From assembly GCA_009617715.1 (NCBI GenBank), contig VTFK01000089.1:62001-126000 (forward strand): 64,000 nt of DNA, read 5' to 3'. Every line of letters begins with the position of its first letter. The first letter of the stretch is position 1. The stretch comes from Plectrocnemia conspersa. Lineage: Eukaryota > Arthropoda > Insecta > Trichoptera > Polycentropodidae. This document shows, piece by piece, positions 11,905 through 25,389 of the stretch. The translations under genes and the position numbers were made by a program. The notes beneath the pieces were generated by a model, which saw only the letters and a list, made by a program, of their open reading frames with translations, had not been told where the DNA came from and did not search any database.

Positions 11905-12780
11905 AATATTTATTAAAATGCATATATTTCTCAAAATAATTTTCTGATAAATAGTACCCTATTTTTAAATCATATGGTGTAAAAAGCACAGGAAAGTACA
12001 TCCCCTTGTTCAACTATCTGAATTAGCATCTTTAGCACTTCCAAGCAATCCATTACTGGACACAATTTTTTGTGTATTATTTTATTCTTATTTATCTTAA
12101 AATTTAGAAATATTTATTAAGTGACAATGATTCATTCCTGTGTATTGTGAATTAGCAATTCTTTAATTTTTTTATTTATTTTAATTTTTAAGCAAAGTAA
12201 CGCTACTTGTCAACTTGACAAGACCTTTTTTTTTTCAATCTCATACATAAGATAGGCAAATGATCACTAAAGATACATATAAAATAAAAATTCTAATAAA
12301 ATTAATAAAATAAGACTATAATAATTGTATGTATACATCCTTAGTAATGCTCACGAATCAAATGACTATTATACAGAATTACGAACGATTCAAAACAAGC
12401 CGTGTTCGTGACATCCGACATCTAATTAAGTTATGGCTTTAATTACCAACATCACAGAAGACGGATACATAGAGGAAATATTACTTGTGAATATTGGGAA
12501 ATTCAGATTTAGGAGTTTTAATATATTATTTCATTATTTATTTTTATTTGTTGAATTGTGCATATAAAATTATTGTAATATGTCACATTTTATTATTTTT
12601 TAGATATTGGATATAAATATCTTTTATATATAGTTATTTCTTTAGAAAATTAAGATCCTTAATTATTTGATTATATTAAATTCTTTAGTGCTAAATATGT
12701 AAATATTATACTTTGTTAATAATATAAGCATCTTTTAAATCACTAATAAAGCATAATTTTTTTCGAAAACCAGAAAGATA
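11905..12780. other. AT-rich non-coding DNA
   Basis: Nothing beyond low-complexity sequence is recognised. Confidence 0.55.
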
Positions 12781-13420
12781 TTTTATGAATATTATAGCGT
12801 CTGCTCTTTGAAGATTTGTACCCATCGATACGTTCATGGAATACTGCAACAAGTTAACATAGGATCATAAATGGACTTCCTACACATTTATTCAAGAGCA
12901 ACATTCATCAAACAGTACTACGTGGAAGCTATGTGGGAACATGTCACGCAGCCGCAAGCAGAAATCAGATCAACTCGGTTGCATCATAAAAGCATATATA
13001 ATATCCTATAAAACAGGACCTTGGAAACCTAGCGCCTTAGCATTTAAGATTAGTTGAGCTTCGAGAATCCGTTAGAGAGAGCACTTGGCTTCTTTGGCAG
13101 GTGTATCGATAAAGGCATTTAATATCGATAAAGAAATGATCGATAGGTCTTTACTGATGATTTATCATAAACATATCTTAACTGAAACAATGATTAAGCC
13201 AGTGAATGGACTTATCTATACAAGTCGAACAACAACGACGAAGAAAGGCTTTTAATTACCGTTTCTGTAATTAAGTTATCGTGCAAGATTCCGACGTCGT
13301 GTAAGACGCTTTAATAAAGTTTTCCGTGTGATTAATGTGATTTTAATTTAACTGCAAATTAGTTAAGCTAATATTCCATGGGTTATATGCAAAAGTTGCA
13401 TAAACTTGCAATCGAAGTAC
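12780..13420. promoter_or_regulatory. Island with paired DRE motifs, possible promoter or boundary element
   Basis: Two perfect TATCGATA motifs lie at 13104-13111 and 13123-13130, followed by ATCGATAGG near 13140. TATCGATA is the insect DNA replication-related element bound by DREF, and clustered CGATA is also the core recognised by BEAF-32 in flies. The surrounding sequence is more complex than the flanks, with TTTTAATTACC and GTAATTAAG near 13255 and 13270. No adjacent coding exon is recognised, so a promoter, boundary or enhancer role is inference. Confidence 0.35.
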
Positions 13421-15040
13421 TAGCAAGGTATAGTTTCGTTAATGTGGCTATTTGAAAAGCTCCGATCGTAAAAATACAAGTTTTTAGACACATTGGAATA
13501 TTTATAATACTTTCAACCATAAAAATGTTGTTATTTTTTATTATTGAATATTCATCGTACAGAGTTTAACCACACAAGTGAATTAGCATGTAAAACCTGT
13601 TTATTAATTATAGGAGTGTACGTTGTTTTATGTATATTATAATATAAGATCGTCTAGCATTTTAAGTTATAATTAAGATGTGTTATAATATAGTTAGAGT
13701 GTTTTAGGTGGGCGAGCTTAATATACATTATTTTATAATTGACCTCATAAAAAAGTAGTTGTATATAGTTCAATATGAGCGACATATTGAGATTCTTAAA
13801 TTTAAATTTATTTCTTGATGCATGTTTTGATATGCAACTAGTGTTTTTTCACAAGAATTCTCATTTCTTTATAGAAATTTTAAATTAAAATTAAATTTGT
13901 ACGAATATGCTTAAAATGTTTACAATCACTGCCCTTTTTATAACGCTGCATAATTAAAGGCTAGTTTATGTCTAATATACATACTTCTTGTAAAGTTTTA
14001 ATATGTTTCTGGGAATGAAAAAAAATGTTTACAATTTTTTAACACTCGAACTCGATTAAAATAAGATATTCAGATAAGAATCCTTTCCGAAGGTGTTTGT
14101 GCTAGATGTTTGAAAATGTGTATACTTTCTCGGAAGATCGAAAGTATTTGAATGAGCAACAATTTGTTTGCGGTTTTCTATTATACTAACCGGCCGGCGG
14201 TTTTATCTTTGCTTTGGTGGTCTAGGAACCCGCTTCTATAAGAAGAAATTGCGCATACATATCAGCAAAATGCAGAACGATTTAGGGCTATTTATATTTT
14301 TTCTTTTTCAATAATCCAAAAAGTTTTTTTTATTTATAATTTTTTTGGCCTTACTTTTCTTGTTAAAATAATTTAAAAATATAAATTCTAAGCTAAGCTC
14401 GAATTTTCAACGGGCAATTAAAGAGAAATTATATAATCGAAAAAAGCAGACATTGTTTTTAATAATTAAATATTTACAAAATTCAGAATCTTTCACCAGT
14501 CAACAAAATAATGAATTCTTTAGTTATTCTTCAAAATCAAAAATATTTATAATGGGGAAAGAAATTATCTTTAATTATAGAATCATTTTATAGTCAGAAT
14601 ATTGTTAAAAACAACTAACCAAAAATTAAATTAAGCTTTTAAGCATACTGTTTTTAACAAATTGAATATTGAAATTAAATTTATTATTTTGATAAAATTT
14701 TTAAAACTAAATAAAATAATTTAAAACTTATTGTAGTTATATAACTTTTATAAAGAGGCTTTATTACTTTTATAGCAAACTGAAATGTAATTCTATATAG
14801 TTAGTTTATATTAAATTTGAATACAGAAAAGTAAGGCTAATTATCTAATTTTTAGATATTAAAAAAATATATTATAAAATGATGGATTTTGGATAAGAGT
14901 TAATGAATAGTTTGTATATTATATATGTATTTTATATATATAAAAAATGTATCTTAAAATTTCTTATTTAAATTAATAATATGATACTCTGAAAGCTTAC
15001 TAATAAGAGTTAATATATCTTAGTTAATAATATTGTTTTC
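13420..15040. other. AT-rich non-coding DNA
   Basis: A short G+C-richer patch with ACCGGCCGGCGG lies near 14190. No coding or repeat call can be supported. Confidence 0.5.
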
Positions 15041-15830
15041 GCAAAATCACCCCTCGAGTGTTAAATTGCCACATTTAGCAGTACCATGAAAAGGCGGAAA
15101 ACCGTGGTTAACCTTCGATAAAACCTCAAAAATACAGCTTTTAAATAAAATTAACTACATCTACCCACACAATAATAATAAGTATACACTTATACGTAAA
15201 CCACAGCCATATCGTTTACGTATCCAACGGTATCGGTGGTATATAACGCTAGGAGCAAACAAATACAGTAACGCCATCAACTCGAATATATAACGATCTC
15301 CTACATCCGATAGCATAATCCATTACTTTGAACATGCATAGCGTAAAACGGTTCATATCCTCGTGGCTTACCCTGTTATTCGTTAAAGTCCTTAAGTGTC
15401 CCACAACAGGTTTCTTTTCCTAGAGCGGGCCCGTCAAACGATCCTCCAGAGAACGTCTTTAAATTGCCCTATCGATGCAACCGGTTGATTTTTTTCTCAT
15501 ATATATTCTCGACTTGCCATTTATGTGTGTATATCGTTTGCGAGCTTACGTCTTAAGCTGCCGAAGAAAACTTGTTGCACGAAAGCTGTCTCGCAACTCG
15601 CGTTTGAATTCACTCGATAAAGCTTCCAACTTATTGGTGCGATTAATAAAGAACGCTGATGAGGATCGCCATGGTGATAAAATGTAGCGAAGAATCTGCT
15701 GGCGAATTGCCGTGGATGATTATAGAAGAAAATCTGGATTAGATTTGTACAATGTGCAGAATCCGTAATTCAACATTTAATTAAAACAAATTAACATTCT
15801 AGAGCCATAGATACGATAGCGTAATGTTAT
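15040..15830. other. GC-elevated island of unknown function
   Basis: The composition is more balanced than that of the flanks. A 70-aa plus-strand open frame (15475-15687) is rich in Arg and Leu but has no domain and starts without supporting context. A non-coding regulatory island is as likely as an exon. Confidence 0.3.
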
Positions 15831-18480
15831 ACTTTAATCGCTAGGCATTAAATCATTCGCACGATTTAAGTGAATAGTTTATGCTATTGATTAATTTAAA
15901 TCTAAACACAAAGCTACTAAATTCGTGCCGTTTAAATTGCTTTACAATATATATTTTATGTTTATACTTGTAATAATATTTTTCGTAATTTTCATTGCCC
16001 ATAAACGGGTAGAAGAATAACAATTTAACTAGTACATTAAGTATTTGTTAAATTAACTTTTAAATTAGGGCTAAAATGAGTTAAAATACATACTTAACAT
16101 GTTCTTGCCAAATATTTTTTTAAGTTCTGTAGGTATTTATTGTTATTAAAAAATACTATAAAAGAGCAAAAATATAAAATATATTTTTTATGAATCTGTT
16201 GAGTAATTAGGTAAAACTGGTATTTATTTTCAATTAATCTAATTTGACATTTAAAAAAAATGAGATTAATTTATTCTTTATCACAATATCTTTAAGATGT
16301 TTGTTTGTGTATGTATTATAATATATTAATATTTTTTCAAAAAATATTATTACATAAAATAGCTATTAACATATTTTATATTATTAGGTATAAATATATC
16401 TATAAATAACTGTAAATTATTATACATTGCACAGTGAGATAATTTTTAATGAAAAAACTGTGTATAAAATAAATTTATGAAACCATCGAACATATATATT
16501 TTACAAAGGGTTTGCTGTAATTGTGGCTCTAAAACCGAAATTTATCAAAAAAATCATATTATAAAGAAAATATGGTAATATATACAACAGTTTTATTTTA
16601 TAAACAGCTAATTAAACCAGTAATAACATACGATAGGTATTAAGTAACAATAATGACTATTTTTTTAATGAGTTAGTTTATACAAATTAAAGCAATCAAA
16701 ATGTATACCACGCCTTTTTATACCAGCCTTAAAAAACTTTATAGTAGATTGTTATTGCCTTAAGTTAAAGAACATTGTCACGTTCATATCGTAAAAACAG
16801 AAAATTTGGTGCAATTTCTATTTTCTCCTCTTTTAATTTTAGCCACAAATGTTTTATGTCATATTTTATTAAATTGTAGCTTATAACAACCGTTTTAGCT
16901 AATAATAACTGGTTTATAACAATTTTCATGTAAATATGAAAATGATTATAAACCAGTAACACGTATGCATATATGCATGTAAAATTATTTACCAAAATTG
17001 GTGACTACGATGAGAGCAAAATTTAATTTTAGTATAAACATAAAATGCATAAATACAGCTTAATTTCTAGATATACATTAAATTTTCAGTAGCTCTAACT
17101 CATTTATGTATTTATATTTTACTTTGAGGTTTTTATTTTATTTTTCTTTATTCTTTATTTTATCTTTAAACTTCCTTTTGTAAACTGAAATATAAGTTTA
17201 AAGCAGCAACTTGTAATTAAGTTTAAATAAAGCATGTATTTTCCTGTATTCTTATTCATATGAAAAAATTTTGGTATATTGCTTAAATAAACCTAAACTT
17301 ATTATGTATAGTAAAAATCACTCGATAGTTTTAGAATTTTTTTCTTATTGGATGTTTTCGATATGATAAAAATCAAAAAGATTATTGCAAATGTAAAGCA
17401 ATTAAAATGAAAAATCAATATATTTGAAAAAATGTATATATGTAGTAAGTAAACATAAAAAAGTCCCCAAGAGTTGTGTAACAAAGATTTCCTAAGTAAT
17501 GCTTTGAAAAATTGTAAAAAAAATATAGTGTTATTAAATATTAAGGTAGTAGTCATAATTTTTTTTTACATATTCAATTTAATGTACACAAATATTATAT
17601 ATTGATATTTTAAGCATATTTTTAATAAAAGCTGTTCTATAGTTTTTTTGTGGAATTAATAACATAAAATTCCAGTTTTTAAGATATACATAGTTAACAA
17701 AAATATTGTAAAAAATATAATTTAAGATATATTATTATATTGTCTTTCTCTTATTTTTGTGTGATATTTTATTTATTTATAAGTTTATTTATATTTATTG
17801 TCATACATATTTATTATATTAACTGAAAAAAATCACTCCAATAAAGGTAATCATTGCAAAATGTTTTAAAAATTAAAAAATAATTATTAAGCTATCTATT
17901 AAACTCAAAATATTCTCTCTATCTTAAGTACGAGATTTTCAAGCACTATTTAATATATATTTTTTACTACATCATTAAGAAATAATACTGTTAAATAAAA
18001 ATAATGTTTTTATTAGTTTTGCTGATATTTGCTGATACTGATTTTTTAAAAGCAAATTAAATTTTTTTAAATAATTTTTCGACAAAATTTATAAAAACTG
18101 GTACATTTCTTTAAAATCTTGAATTTTAAAAGTAAAAAAAAATATTGCAACAAATAGAATCATTTCAATGAAACTTTTAAACATATATTCTTTGGAATTA
18201 TGAAATATATACTAATATTTCATTGCTCATTTTTTAATAATTAAAATGGCTTGTAAGCTAAGCTACAGAAATATTTTTTTTCTGACTTGTTTTGGGATCT
18301 TAAATTGACACAAAGTCTAAAATATGCCAATTGTCATTTTTTACGCCATACTATAAAAAATGTTTTGTAAAAAGCGTATAAACGGATATTAATTTTAGCG
18401 TCATTGATAAATCGTTTTTTATTTAAGATAATAAATTGTTTGTTGTCGTAGGAAAAATATATTTTGTTACCTATTGGATC
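15830..18480. other. AT-rich non-coding DNA with one strong hairpin
   Basis: Apart from the hairpin at 16908-16957 and the palindrome ATGCATATATGCAT just after it (near 16966), only low-complexity A/T sequence is seen. Confidence 0.5.
16908..16957. ncRNA. 50-nt hairpin with 22-nt arms, miRNA-precursor-like
   Basis: The arms 16908-16929 and 16936-16957 are complementary over 22 positions with two mismatches and a 6-nt loop. Arm length and mismatch number resemble a short miRNA precursor, but no known mature miRNA is recognised. A foldback remnant of a MITE would look the same. The call is structural only. Confidence 0.25.
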
Positions 18481-18580
18481 ATCAAACGAGGAAAATCTGC
18501 TCAAAATACGGTATTGTGTATATATAAATGAGTATTTTTACTTCACCTTTCGTCGAAAGTATAAAAAAACGATTACTCAC

Positions 18581-18680
18581 GTTAATAATCTCACACTTCA
18601 ATGACCCACAGTACTCTGCCATGAATGTATAGGCATTTATACAAACATAAGCCTCGGCGGGAGGTCCAGACCCAGAATGA
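18581..18680 (-). CDS. Candidate internal exon with acceptor and donor sites
   Basis: On the minus strand, a T-rich tract ending in TTCATAG (about 18700-18681) is followed by 100 nt and then a consensus donor, GTGAGT (18580-18575). One frame is open across the whole segment and encodes 33 residues beginning HSGSGPPAEAY and containing TFMAEYCGSLKC. The other two frames have stops. The segment lies in a G+C-richer island. The protein is not recognised, and no partner exon is identified nearby. It may be an exon of a long gene spanning this region, a non-coding RNA exon, or chance. Confidence 0.25.
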
Positions 18681-18879
18681 CTATGAACATTAATAAAAAA
18701 AGTTGTAATGGATCGTTCGGGTGTGGTTTGTATCGCCGACAAATATCGCATTAAGTCGATATTCGATTAAATCGCTCTTAATTCCCACTTAATGACTAAA
18801 CCAGTGGCAGTTAATTATTTTAGATTCAGTGTCTGTAACGTTACAATAATTCGATTATAAAAAGTTTTACTATTGCTAA

Positions 18880-20130
18880 TAATATATTTGGCTTTATGAT
18901 CGCATGTGCTTATAAATGAAATCAGTGAGGCGTGAATTTTATTTAAGTAGTTTACAATGCTCCAATTATGCAACCACATATGAATATCATATGTGTCTCT
19001 GCGCTTGGATTGATATTGTTTTATTATGCGTAATGTATTGTTCGTTGAGCAAAAAATTGCGGTTTAACATGTACATATTTATAATATATAGATACATACA
19101 TATGTCCTAAGGCATAATATAGTATATGTATTTTATGAGGACCAGTTCCCAAATCGAACTGGATTCGACGTCAAATTATACTGAAATTTACTACTTGTTC
19201 GCAATGCTTTCTCTTGCTCTTTTATCCCCATGTGAAAAATATTTTCCCATCGTTCTTTAAAAATATAGCAAAGTCATAGTCGGTGTTTCGATAGATAAAA
19301 ATCCACGCTGTGAAATTGTTTAAAATATATAAATATACCAATAGGCTCACAGAATGGCAATATTTTTTGTTCAATACTAAAAGAGACCGACAACAAAAAG
19401 ATATGTAGTAATTATTTCTTGCGATTGAATCGATCTCTGTGGTCCACTCTGTACTGACATTGCATTTTTTTTGTTAATAAGTTGCAAATTATAATAAAGT
19501 GATTAAAATATATATCAAACCCGTTAACTTCTATTTATTACATATTCTTAAGCTCCGTTAAATATTATGGTACTTGCTCACATAATAAAGTAGTTCACCA
19601 AATGACATATAACGGAATCCTTGCAAGAAAGCAATTATAAAGCATTAAAAGTAATTATTGAGTATCCATTAAAGAAATTTACAACAAATATAAATATTAT
19701 TAATAAAAAAAGCAACGGTCTAAGAACTAACGAAGATAACCATTCAATTAAATAATTTGGTAACATTGAACCGCTTAATTACGTTATATTTTAATTACAC
19801 AGTATTTAATAGATTGAATCGACTCCATAAAATCACTATTTTTCTATTTAATCCGTTAAATAATTAAACGAATAGCTAATCTAACCATGTTTGTAATGGT
19901 ATTCAATAGTATAACTTAACAGCTAACTAAACCGATAAATAATTTATGATATACATATAAATATAAAACTCCTAATACATATTATAAAATACAATTTCTA
20001 TTAAATATATTTTTTATATAAAAAATGGCCGAGTTATTAAGGCAAATAATTGTTTTACAGTATAATTTTCAAGATTAGACATAAACTTTCGACTTAAAAA
20101 AATCATAATAAAAAGTTAGATCGGAAGTGT
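18880..20130. other. AT-rich non-coding DNA
   Basis: An 8-bp hairpin (CACATATG / CATATGTG) lies near 18975-18996. No gene or dispersed repeat is recognised. Confidence 0.5.
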
Positions 20131-20520
20131 GTATACAATTGATTGATCTGTAAGTATTGTGCCTCTGAATTGGCCCAACTCTTCAATGAATGATTGACGA
20201 GGTCGTAGCTTATGGGAAAAAAATACACTGTGTTCATCTTCATCGGCCTTAATGACGAATCTGACGGATGGAAAAGATTCGAGCTTAGTTAAAAATAACT
20301 CAATTAATCATTCCGAATTGAATGTGTATTGACCGATGCGGTTTCAAAGATTGTCAATTTTAATTTATCGACGGCGCTAATGATCGAAATCTGCGTATTT
20401 TTTTGTATCGCGAAATGTCAATCATGCTGTCTACTAGCAGCGGATTGATTGAGAGCTCACAAATGACACATTTAACGAGCTCGTTAAACACGATAAATGA
20501 TTTATATTAGTTACGGAGAA
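20130..20520. promoter_or_regulatory. Enhancer-like island with repeated Exd/Hox-type motifs
   Basis: Within 370 bp there are TTGATTGATC, AATGATTGAC, CAATTAATCATT, TGTCAATCAT and GGATTGATTGAG. These match the TGATTNAT/TGTCAA cores of Extradenticle-Hox and Homothorax/Meis sites. An 18-bp perfect palindrome, TTTAACGAGCTCGTTAAA, lies at 20471-20488. No open frame supports coding. Developmental enhancer function is inferred from motif density only. Confidence 0.3.
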
Positions 20521-20889
20521 AGCTGTATTTTTTAATAAGCTTGAATTTAATAATAAGAATGTAATTTATTTAATAATGGTTGATTTGTTGTTATTAAATT
20601 AAATTATTGTAATTAGCAATAATTTGGATTTGTTGTGAAGATCTGGTTCGATCAAAACAACATTAAAACTTTCGTTATATTTTTTTTTTTAATATTTAGA
20701 AATGGCAAAGAATCAAAAATTAATAATGTAGTGATAATATATAACGTTATGTGTCTAGGAGATTAATAGATGTGATTAATAAAGTGTGATATCTGTTACA
20801 GCTTGGAAAAAATTACCCTAAGGCAAACATATCTTTTTCGTTAAAATTTGCGTAGGAATTATTTATTAAATATATTTTTTACATTTTTT

Positions 20890-21110
20890 TAAATCTTCCG
20901 TTGTAACATGACACGCTTAATCTTAATTCATTACATTAAAGATAATCAGTACCAATGATGTAAACAAATTAATACAACAATCAATATCTACAAGTATATA
21001 AGTATTAATCATTTTCAGCTAGAGCCGGTTATTTTAGTACAAATTAAATTTTTTTGTGGGATTCGAATCTGTGAGCTCTGAATTATCAGTGTCAACATTA
21101 CATACATGTA
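20890..21110 (-). repeat. tRNA-derived SINE, family 2, copy 2
   Basis: The blocks of the 1273-1567 copy occur here in the same order. On the minus strand they are CTCAGA-like and GATTCGAATCCCAC (B box), then AACCGGCTCTAGC, then CATGTTACAACGG near 20905. It is shorter than copy 1 and diverged. The head is read from the right end. Confidence 0.55.
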
Positions 21111-21750
21111 ATTATTGTTTCAAGAAAAAAATATTTTCTAAGCAGTATATGATTTAGCGATCGAGAGCGAGGACCTCGAGGAGTAATGAAGCTTAAAGCT
21201 TTTATAATCTATATGCTTCGTATTGTATTGTATAAATATAATTAATATTTTCGCTTTTTTATTAAAAAAAATATATTTTTATTGCTATTACTCATTTTTT
21301 TATAATGCAATAACAATAAGGAACTGTTTTTTTAATTCCATTATAATAATCTTTCATATTTATTTGTAAAATTAAATGATGATATTATCTGTATTTTCCT
21401 CCTAACATTTGACAAAATATTTTAAAATCTTTTTAAATATTACTTCTACGAAAATTATGATTTAGTATACTACATAAAATATATTTATTATATTTAATAT
21501 GAATGAGAAATACAATTTTAATTTTTATGTGAAATTTGCTATAAAATATATTCAGTATTTATAAAGTATTCCTAATCATAATTTTATATTAGAATTATTA
21601 TGGTATATACCTTAACTAGTGCATATAGTGTTGAAAAACGATGATTTTTACAGTATTTTTTCAATTTCTTTAAAGGGTTTTGTAAGTAGCATTGTATCAT
21701 TTTAAATAATCAGGAATATATGAATAGGTCCATATTCCTAAAAAACTATA
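21110..21750. other. AT-rich non-coding DNA
   Basis: Nothing is recognised here. Confidence 0.5.
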
Positions 21751-22160
21751 AGACTATTTCCTTCACATCGATGTTATAATTACACCGTAAAGCTGAGACC
21801 AAACGAGATTACTCTCAGAGTGGTATGAAAAATGGCATCACGGCTAGATGTGAAAACGGAACGGGTTTCAAGCTGTAACCGAGCGTTTCGGTCTCCAAAC
21901 TACCCCGACCTGTTCAGCCCGATGGATACCGCTAACTCCAGATTCCCAGCTGCTCTTCTGCCCGATCCACCTAAGGCATCAAGCCAAGTTCACTGACATT
22001 AGGAGATCGAAGAAAATCGCATTACGCACTGTGCATAACCGATTTTGCAGGGACACGTACGTGAGACGTGGTAATGCAGTCGAGACGCCGCCGCCGCTAG
22101 CTAACGTTTTCTGGTGTCACAGGGTTTTATACGTGTTGGTGTGTAAGGATCGTTGATAAA
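21750..22160. other. GC-rich island, unrecognised
   Basis: Composition jumps to about balanced G+C for some 400 bp in A/T-rich surroundings, with CpG-containing runs such as GAGACGCCGCCGCCGC near 22083. No frame stays open across it. A 5' exon with promoter, a regulatory element or a transposon fragment are all possible. Confidence 0.3.
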
Positions 22161-22880
22161 TGAAGAATGGATACTCTGTGAATCGTGCATGAACGTTATA
22201 AAATAAAATAATCTAGTAAAACATAACTTATAGTTGAAAAAATATTTTTTAAATCAATGTTTATTGAATGAAAACTATATGAAAACTAAAATTTATTTTA
22301 TTATTTTTACAAAAAAAAATTTCAGCAGTTCATCTAAGTACACTAATTGATCTATTGAAACCAACAAGCTTATTGCATATTATTTTCATTAAAAATTAAT
22401 TCGTATAGCAACAACGAATTCTTTTTACACATGTTACATATTAATTAAATTGTATGTAATTAATTATTTACACGTGTTTCTCATTAATAAGTAATTATCA
22501 TTATCGTATTATATATCTAGTATAAATATAAATAAATCTACGCCTCATTTATTCCTGGTTTTCAATACCAGGAGGGCGGGCCTTAAAATGGTGCCCTACC
22601 GACGTGATCTGAACACGAAAATTTAATTTGAGCTACACCATTTAGATAGCTCCATAAATAAAATGCAAAAGTTATTTTTCGACTTATTGCAATTTACAAT
22701 AGTTTTTATTTATAAATACATACATATTTGTATGGGGTATGTATCCAATTAGTATGATGAGTGTTGTATTATAAAGTATTAAGTACGAACTTTGCCATAT
22801 ATTTTAGTACATTTCCGAATTTAATACATATTAAAAGTAAATAAATTAATAATCCAAAGAATATTACGGTATTAAAAATA
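22160..22880. other. AT-rich DNA with an unidentified GC-rich fragment at 22545-22625
   Basis: The fragment has a hairpin (CCTGGT...ACCAGG near 22553-22571) followed by GGAGGGCGGGCCTTAAAATG. It resembles an end of some repeat, but no second copy was found in the window. Confidence 0.3.
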
Positions 22881-23110
22881 TTTATTATAATTTAATGCGC
22901 ATGCGCAAGACGGCAACATATGCTTGCATATGTGGTATATTTGCGATAGGTATGTAAGAGGGACACCAGCGTGTTAATTAGTGACGACGTCGCACCACTT
23001 TTTTATGTTCGATTAATTGGCGTTCGTTATGTTAGTGTGCTCTCGCGTGCGATTAACGCGTTAAATGTTGATTGATGTGTAAGACAGAGTGGTTTTTAAC
23101 GATGTTGACA
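22880..23110. promoter_or_regulatory. Island with second NRF1-like palindrome
   Basis: GCGCATGCGC at 22897-22906 is the same 10-bp palindrome as at 449-458. It is followed by CATATGCTTGCATATG and several TTAATTAG/GATTAATTGG homeodomain-like cores up to 23065. There is no coding signal. Regulatory function is inferred. Confidence 0.3.
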
Positions 23111-25389
23111 CAATTGATTACGGATCTCAATCTGATTAAAAGATTTGGTTTGACTACCTATATTATTTATTTAAGAATTTTTAGTATGAGACATTACATC
23201 ATTTTGTTGAAGCGTAAAATAAATATTTCTGAATAAAGATATGGCTTAATCAACCGTTAGCACACGGCCTTTACAGTTTATTAATATCTAAATATGTTTT
23301 CTAAGTGGAGTGAGGAATTATTTTTTATTTTAAATTGTGATGACACATTACAGTCAATTAACTATATTTACACATATTATTTAAATATTAGGTTCATGCG
23401 TTTATGTTATACATAGATATGTTTTAATAATATTGATATAAACATGACTTAGATTTAAACATATTATTTTATGGCGCAATAATAAATCAGTAGCTTAATG
23501 ATATATTACCAATATATATAGATTATGCAAATTATTTGCTTTCAAGTTATGAAAGCAAATGATAAGCAAAATGAATATTTTAACAATTATCTCTCGGCAC
23601 GCAACGGAAGACTGGTAGCCGCAAACTTGCACCGTTTTACATGCAGACTAATAAATATATATCCGACTTTTACGTCCAGGGCTTCTCAATTAGTGGTTCG
23701 TGGATAATTTCGTATTAATAGAAAACTCGTTCTAAAATATAAATATTTATATATTTTTTATGTAATATATTGCTCGCTTCAATAGTTTCAATTAAAAATA
23801 CTTAATTGCCCGTTGGATATATGTACATATTAAAAAATATAAAAGCAATAGAGTAATAAAATTATTTCAGTACGTGTTTAAGTATCTTTTAAAAAAATTC
23901 TTATGGCACTGGATATAGAAAACGTAATATGCCATATATAACGTAAAACTTAAATGAGTTCGTTAAAAATTGGATTACGTTGGAATTGGATTTATAACGA
24001 CTTGTCGATCGTTGTACGTGATGGGAAAAAGTTTATGGCGTTATACAATTCGAAATTCCAATTTTATACATTGGACCTATATAGTCATTATCATAATGTA
24101 CGATGATTAACAATAAAAATATATGACGCTGTAGCATAAAATGAGCTAAAATGTGAATAAGTGATACGATAATAAGACCTATAAAATTAATTCAATGGTC
24201 GTTTCATAAGCTTGTATCTTCCATTTTTTTATTTCTTACATAAATACATACACATTAGATATATAATTATATGTCGTAAAAATACCACACACAAACTTAT
24301 TCCACCGTGGTCTAATTATATAATACATGTCAAGACCTGTGCGCGTAATGGTCAGTAATAAAATTGTATTGAAAATGCATATAATAATTATTTTAAACCT
24401 ACACCGTAACAGTTATATAAGATACACGCTGATAAGATCTGATTTTAAACGATGATGCGTCGGAATTCATAATGAATATGTTACACTACAAAATTAGTAA
24501 TGACACTTGTCTTTCAAAAGCATAGAATGAATTGACCTTTGGGCGGGGAATATGTTAAACAATCAATATACGGTAGTGAAAAGGTACTGTTTGATAGATT
24601 GACACGTATATAATCTGATTGGTACCATTCATTCAGGATGAAAAAAATACAAAATAAACGATTATCAAACCTTACGCGTCGTTAAATAATTCGTTAAAAA
24701 TCAGAATCGTGTTCGGCACAAATTTATCGTGTTCAACATTTGATCTAAAGCGATGTTGAATATTTATAGATTTTTTATAATGTTGACGATGTTCTTTCAC
24801 AAGTGACACGTCGTAAAAGTGCCGTTGATAATTAGAACGTTCCTGATAGATTAATAAAAAAACGTGTTGTTGTTAATTAATGGTTAGCAAAAAAAAAACA
24901 CCTTTTAAATTAAGTTGTTTGCTTTTAAAAATTTGTATGCGATTATTTATAGTTTAATTAAATTTATTATTAATGTTTTTTGCATTTGTATGACGAGATA
25001 AAGTCGTATATGATATTACGTGAATTAAACAAATCTAATCTAAAATTAGAATATTGGTCACAGTAGTTCAATATAACATTGTGTCAGTTAAAGGACTATT
25101 GCTTATAAAGGTTTTTCTTTGCTTCTTTAAAACACAAGCAACTTAAATCTATAAGATATAAAAAATAAATAAAAAACTGTGTGTCATAGCAGACCCGCAG
25201 AAACTATAAATCAAACATGAGGATATTGTGAATAAGAGTTACAACAAAAACAAGTTTAAAAATCCATAAAGGAAGTTATTAAAATTATTAATAATATCAC
25301 GAACAGTGGTCAGATTCAGGGACTCTAATAAAGTTCAAGAATAGTGAAGACATGTTTGTAATACAAATATAAAATGGTTGGATTTATAT
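23110..25389. other. Non-coding DNA, with a more complex patch at 23930-24870
   Basis: The patch is less A/T-rich and has scattered TTTATGGC, TGATTGG and TTAATTA motifs. A 60-aa open frame at 23525-23707 is unremarkable. No repeat copy was matched. Confidence 0.4.
25382..25389. repeat. Target site duplication of hAT element, left
   Basis: ATTTATAT directly abuts the left end of the element and is repeated exactly at 27862-27869. An 8-bp duplication is the hallmark of hAT insertion. Confidence 0.93.
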
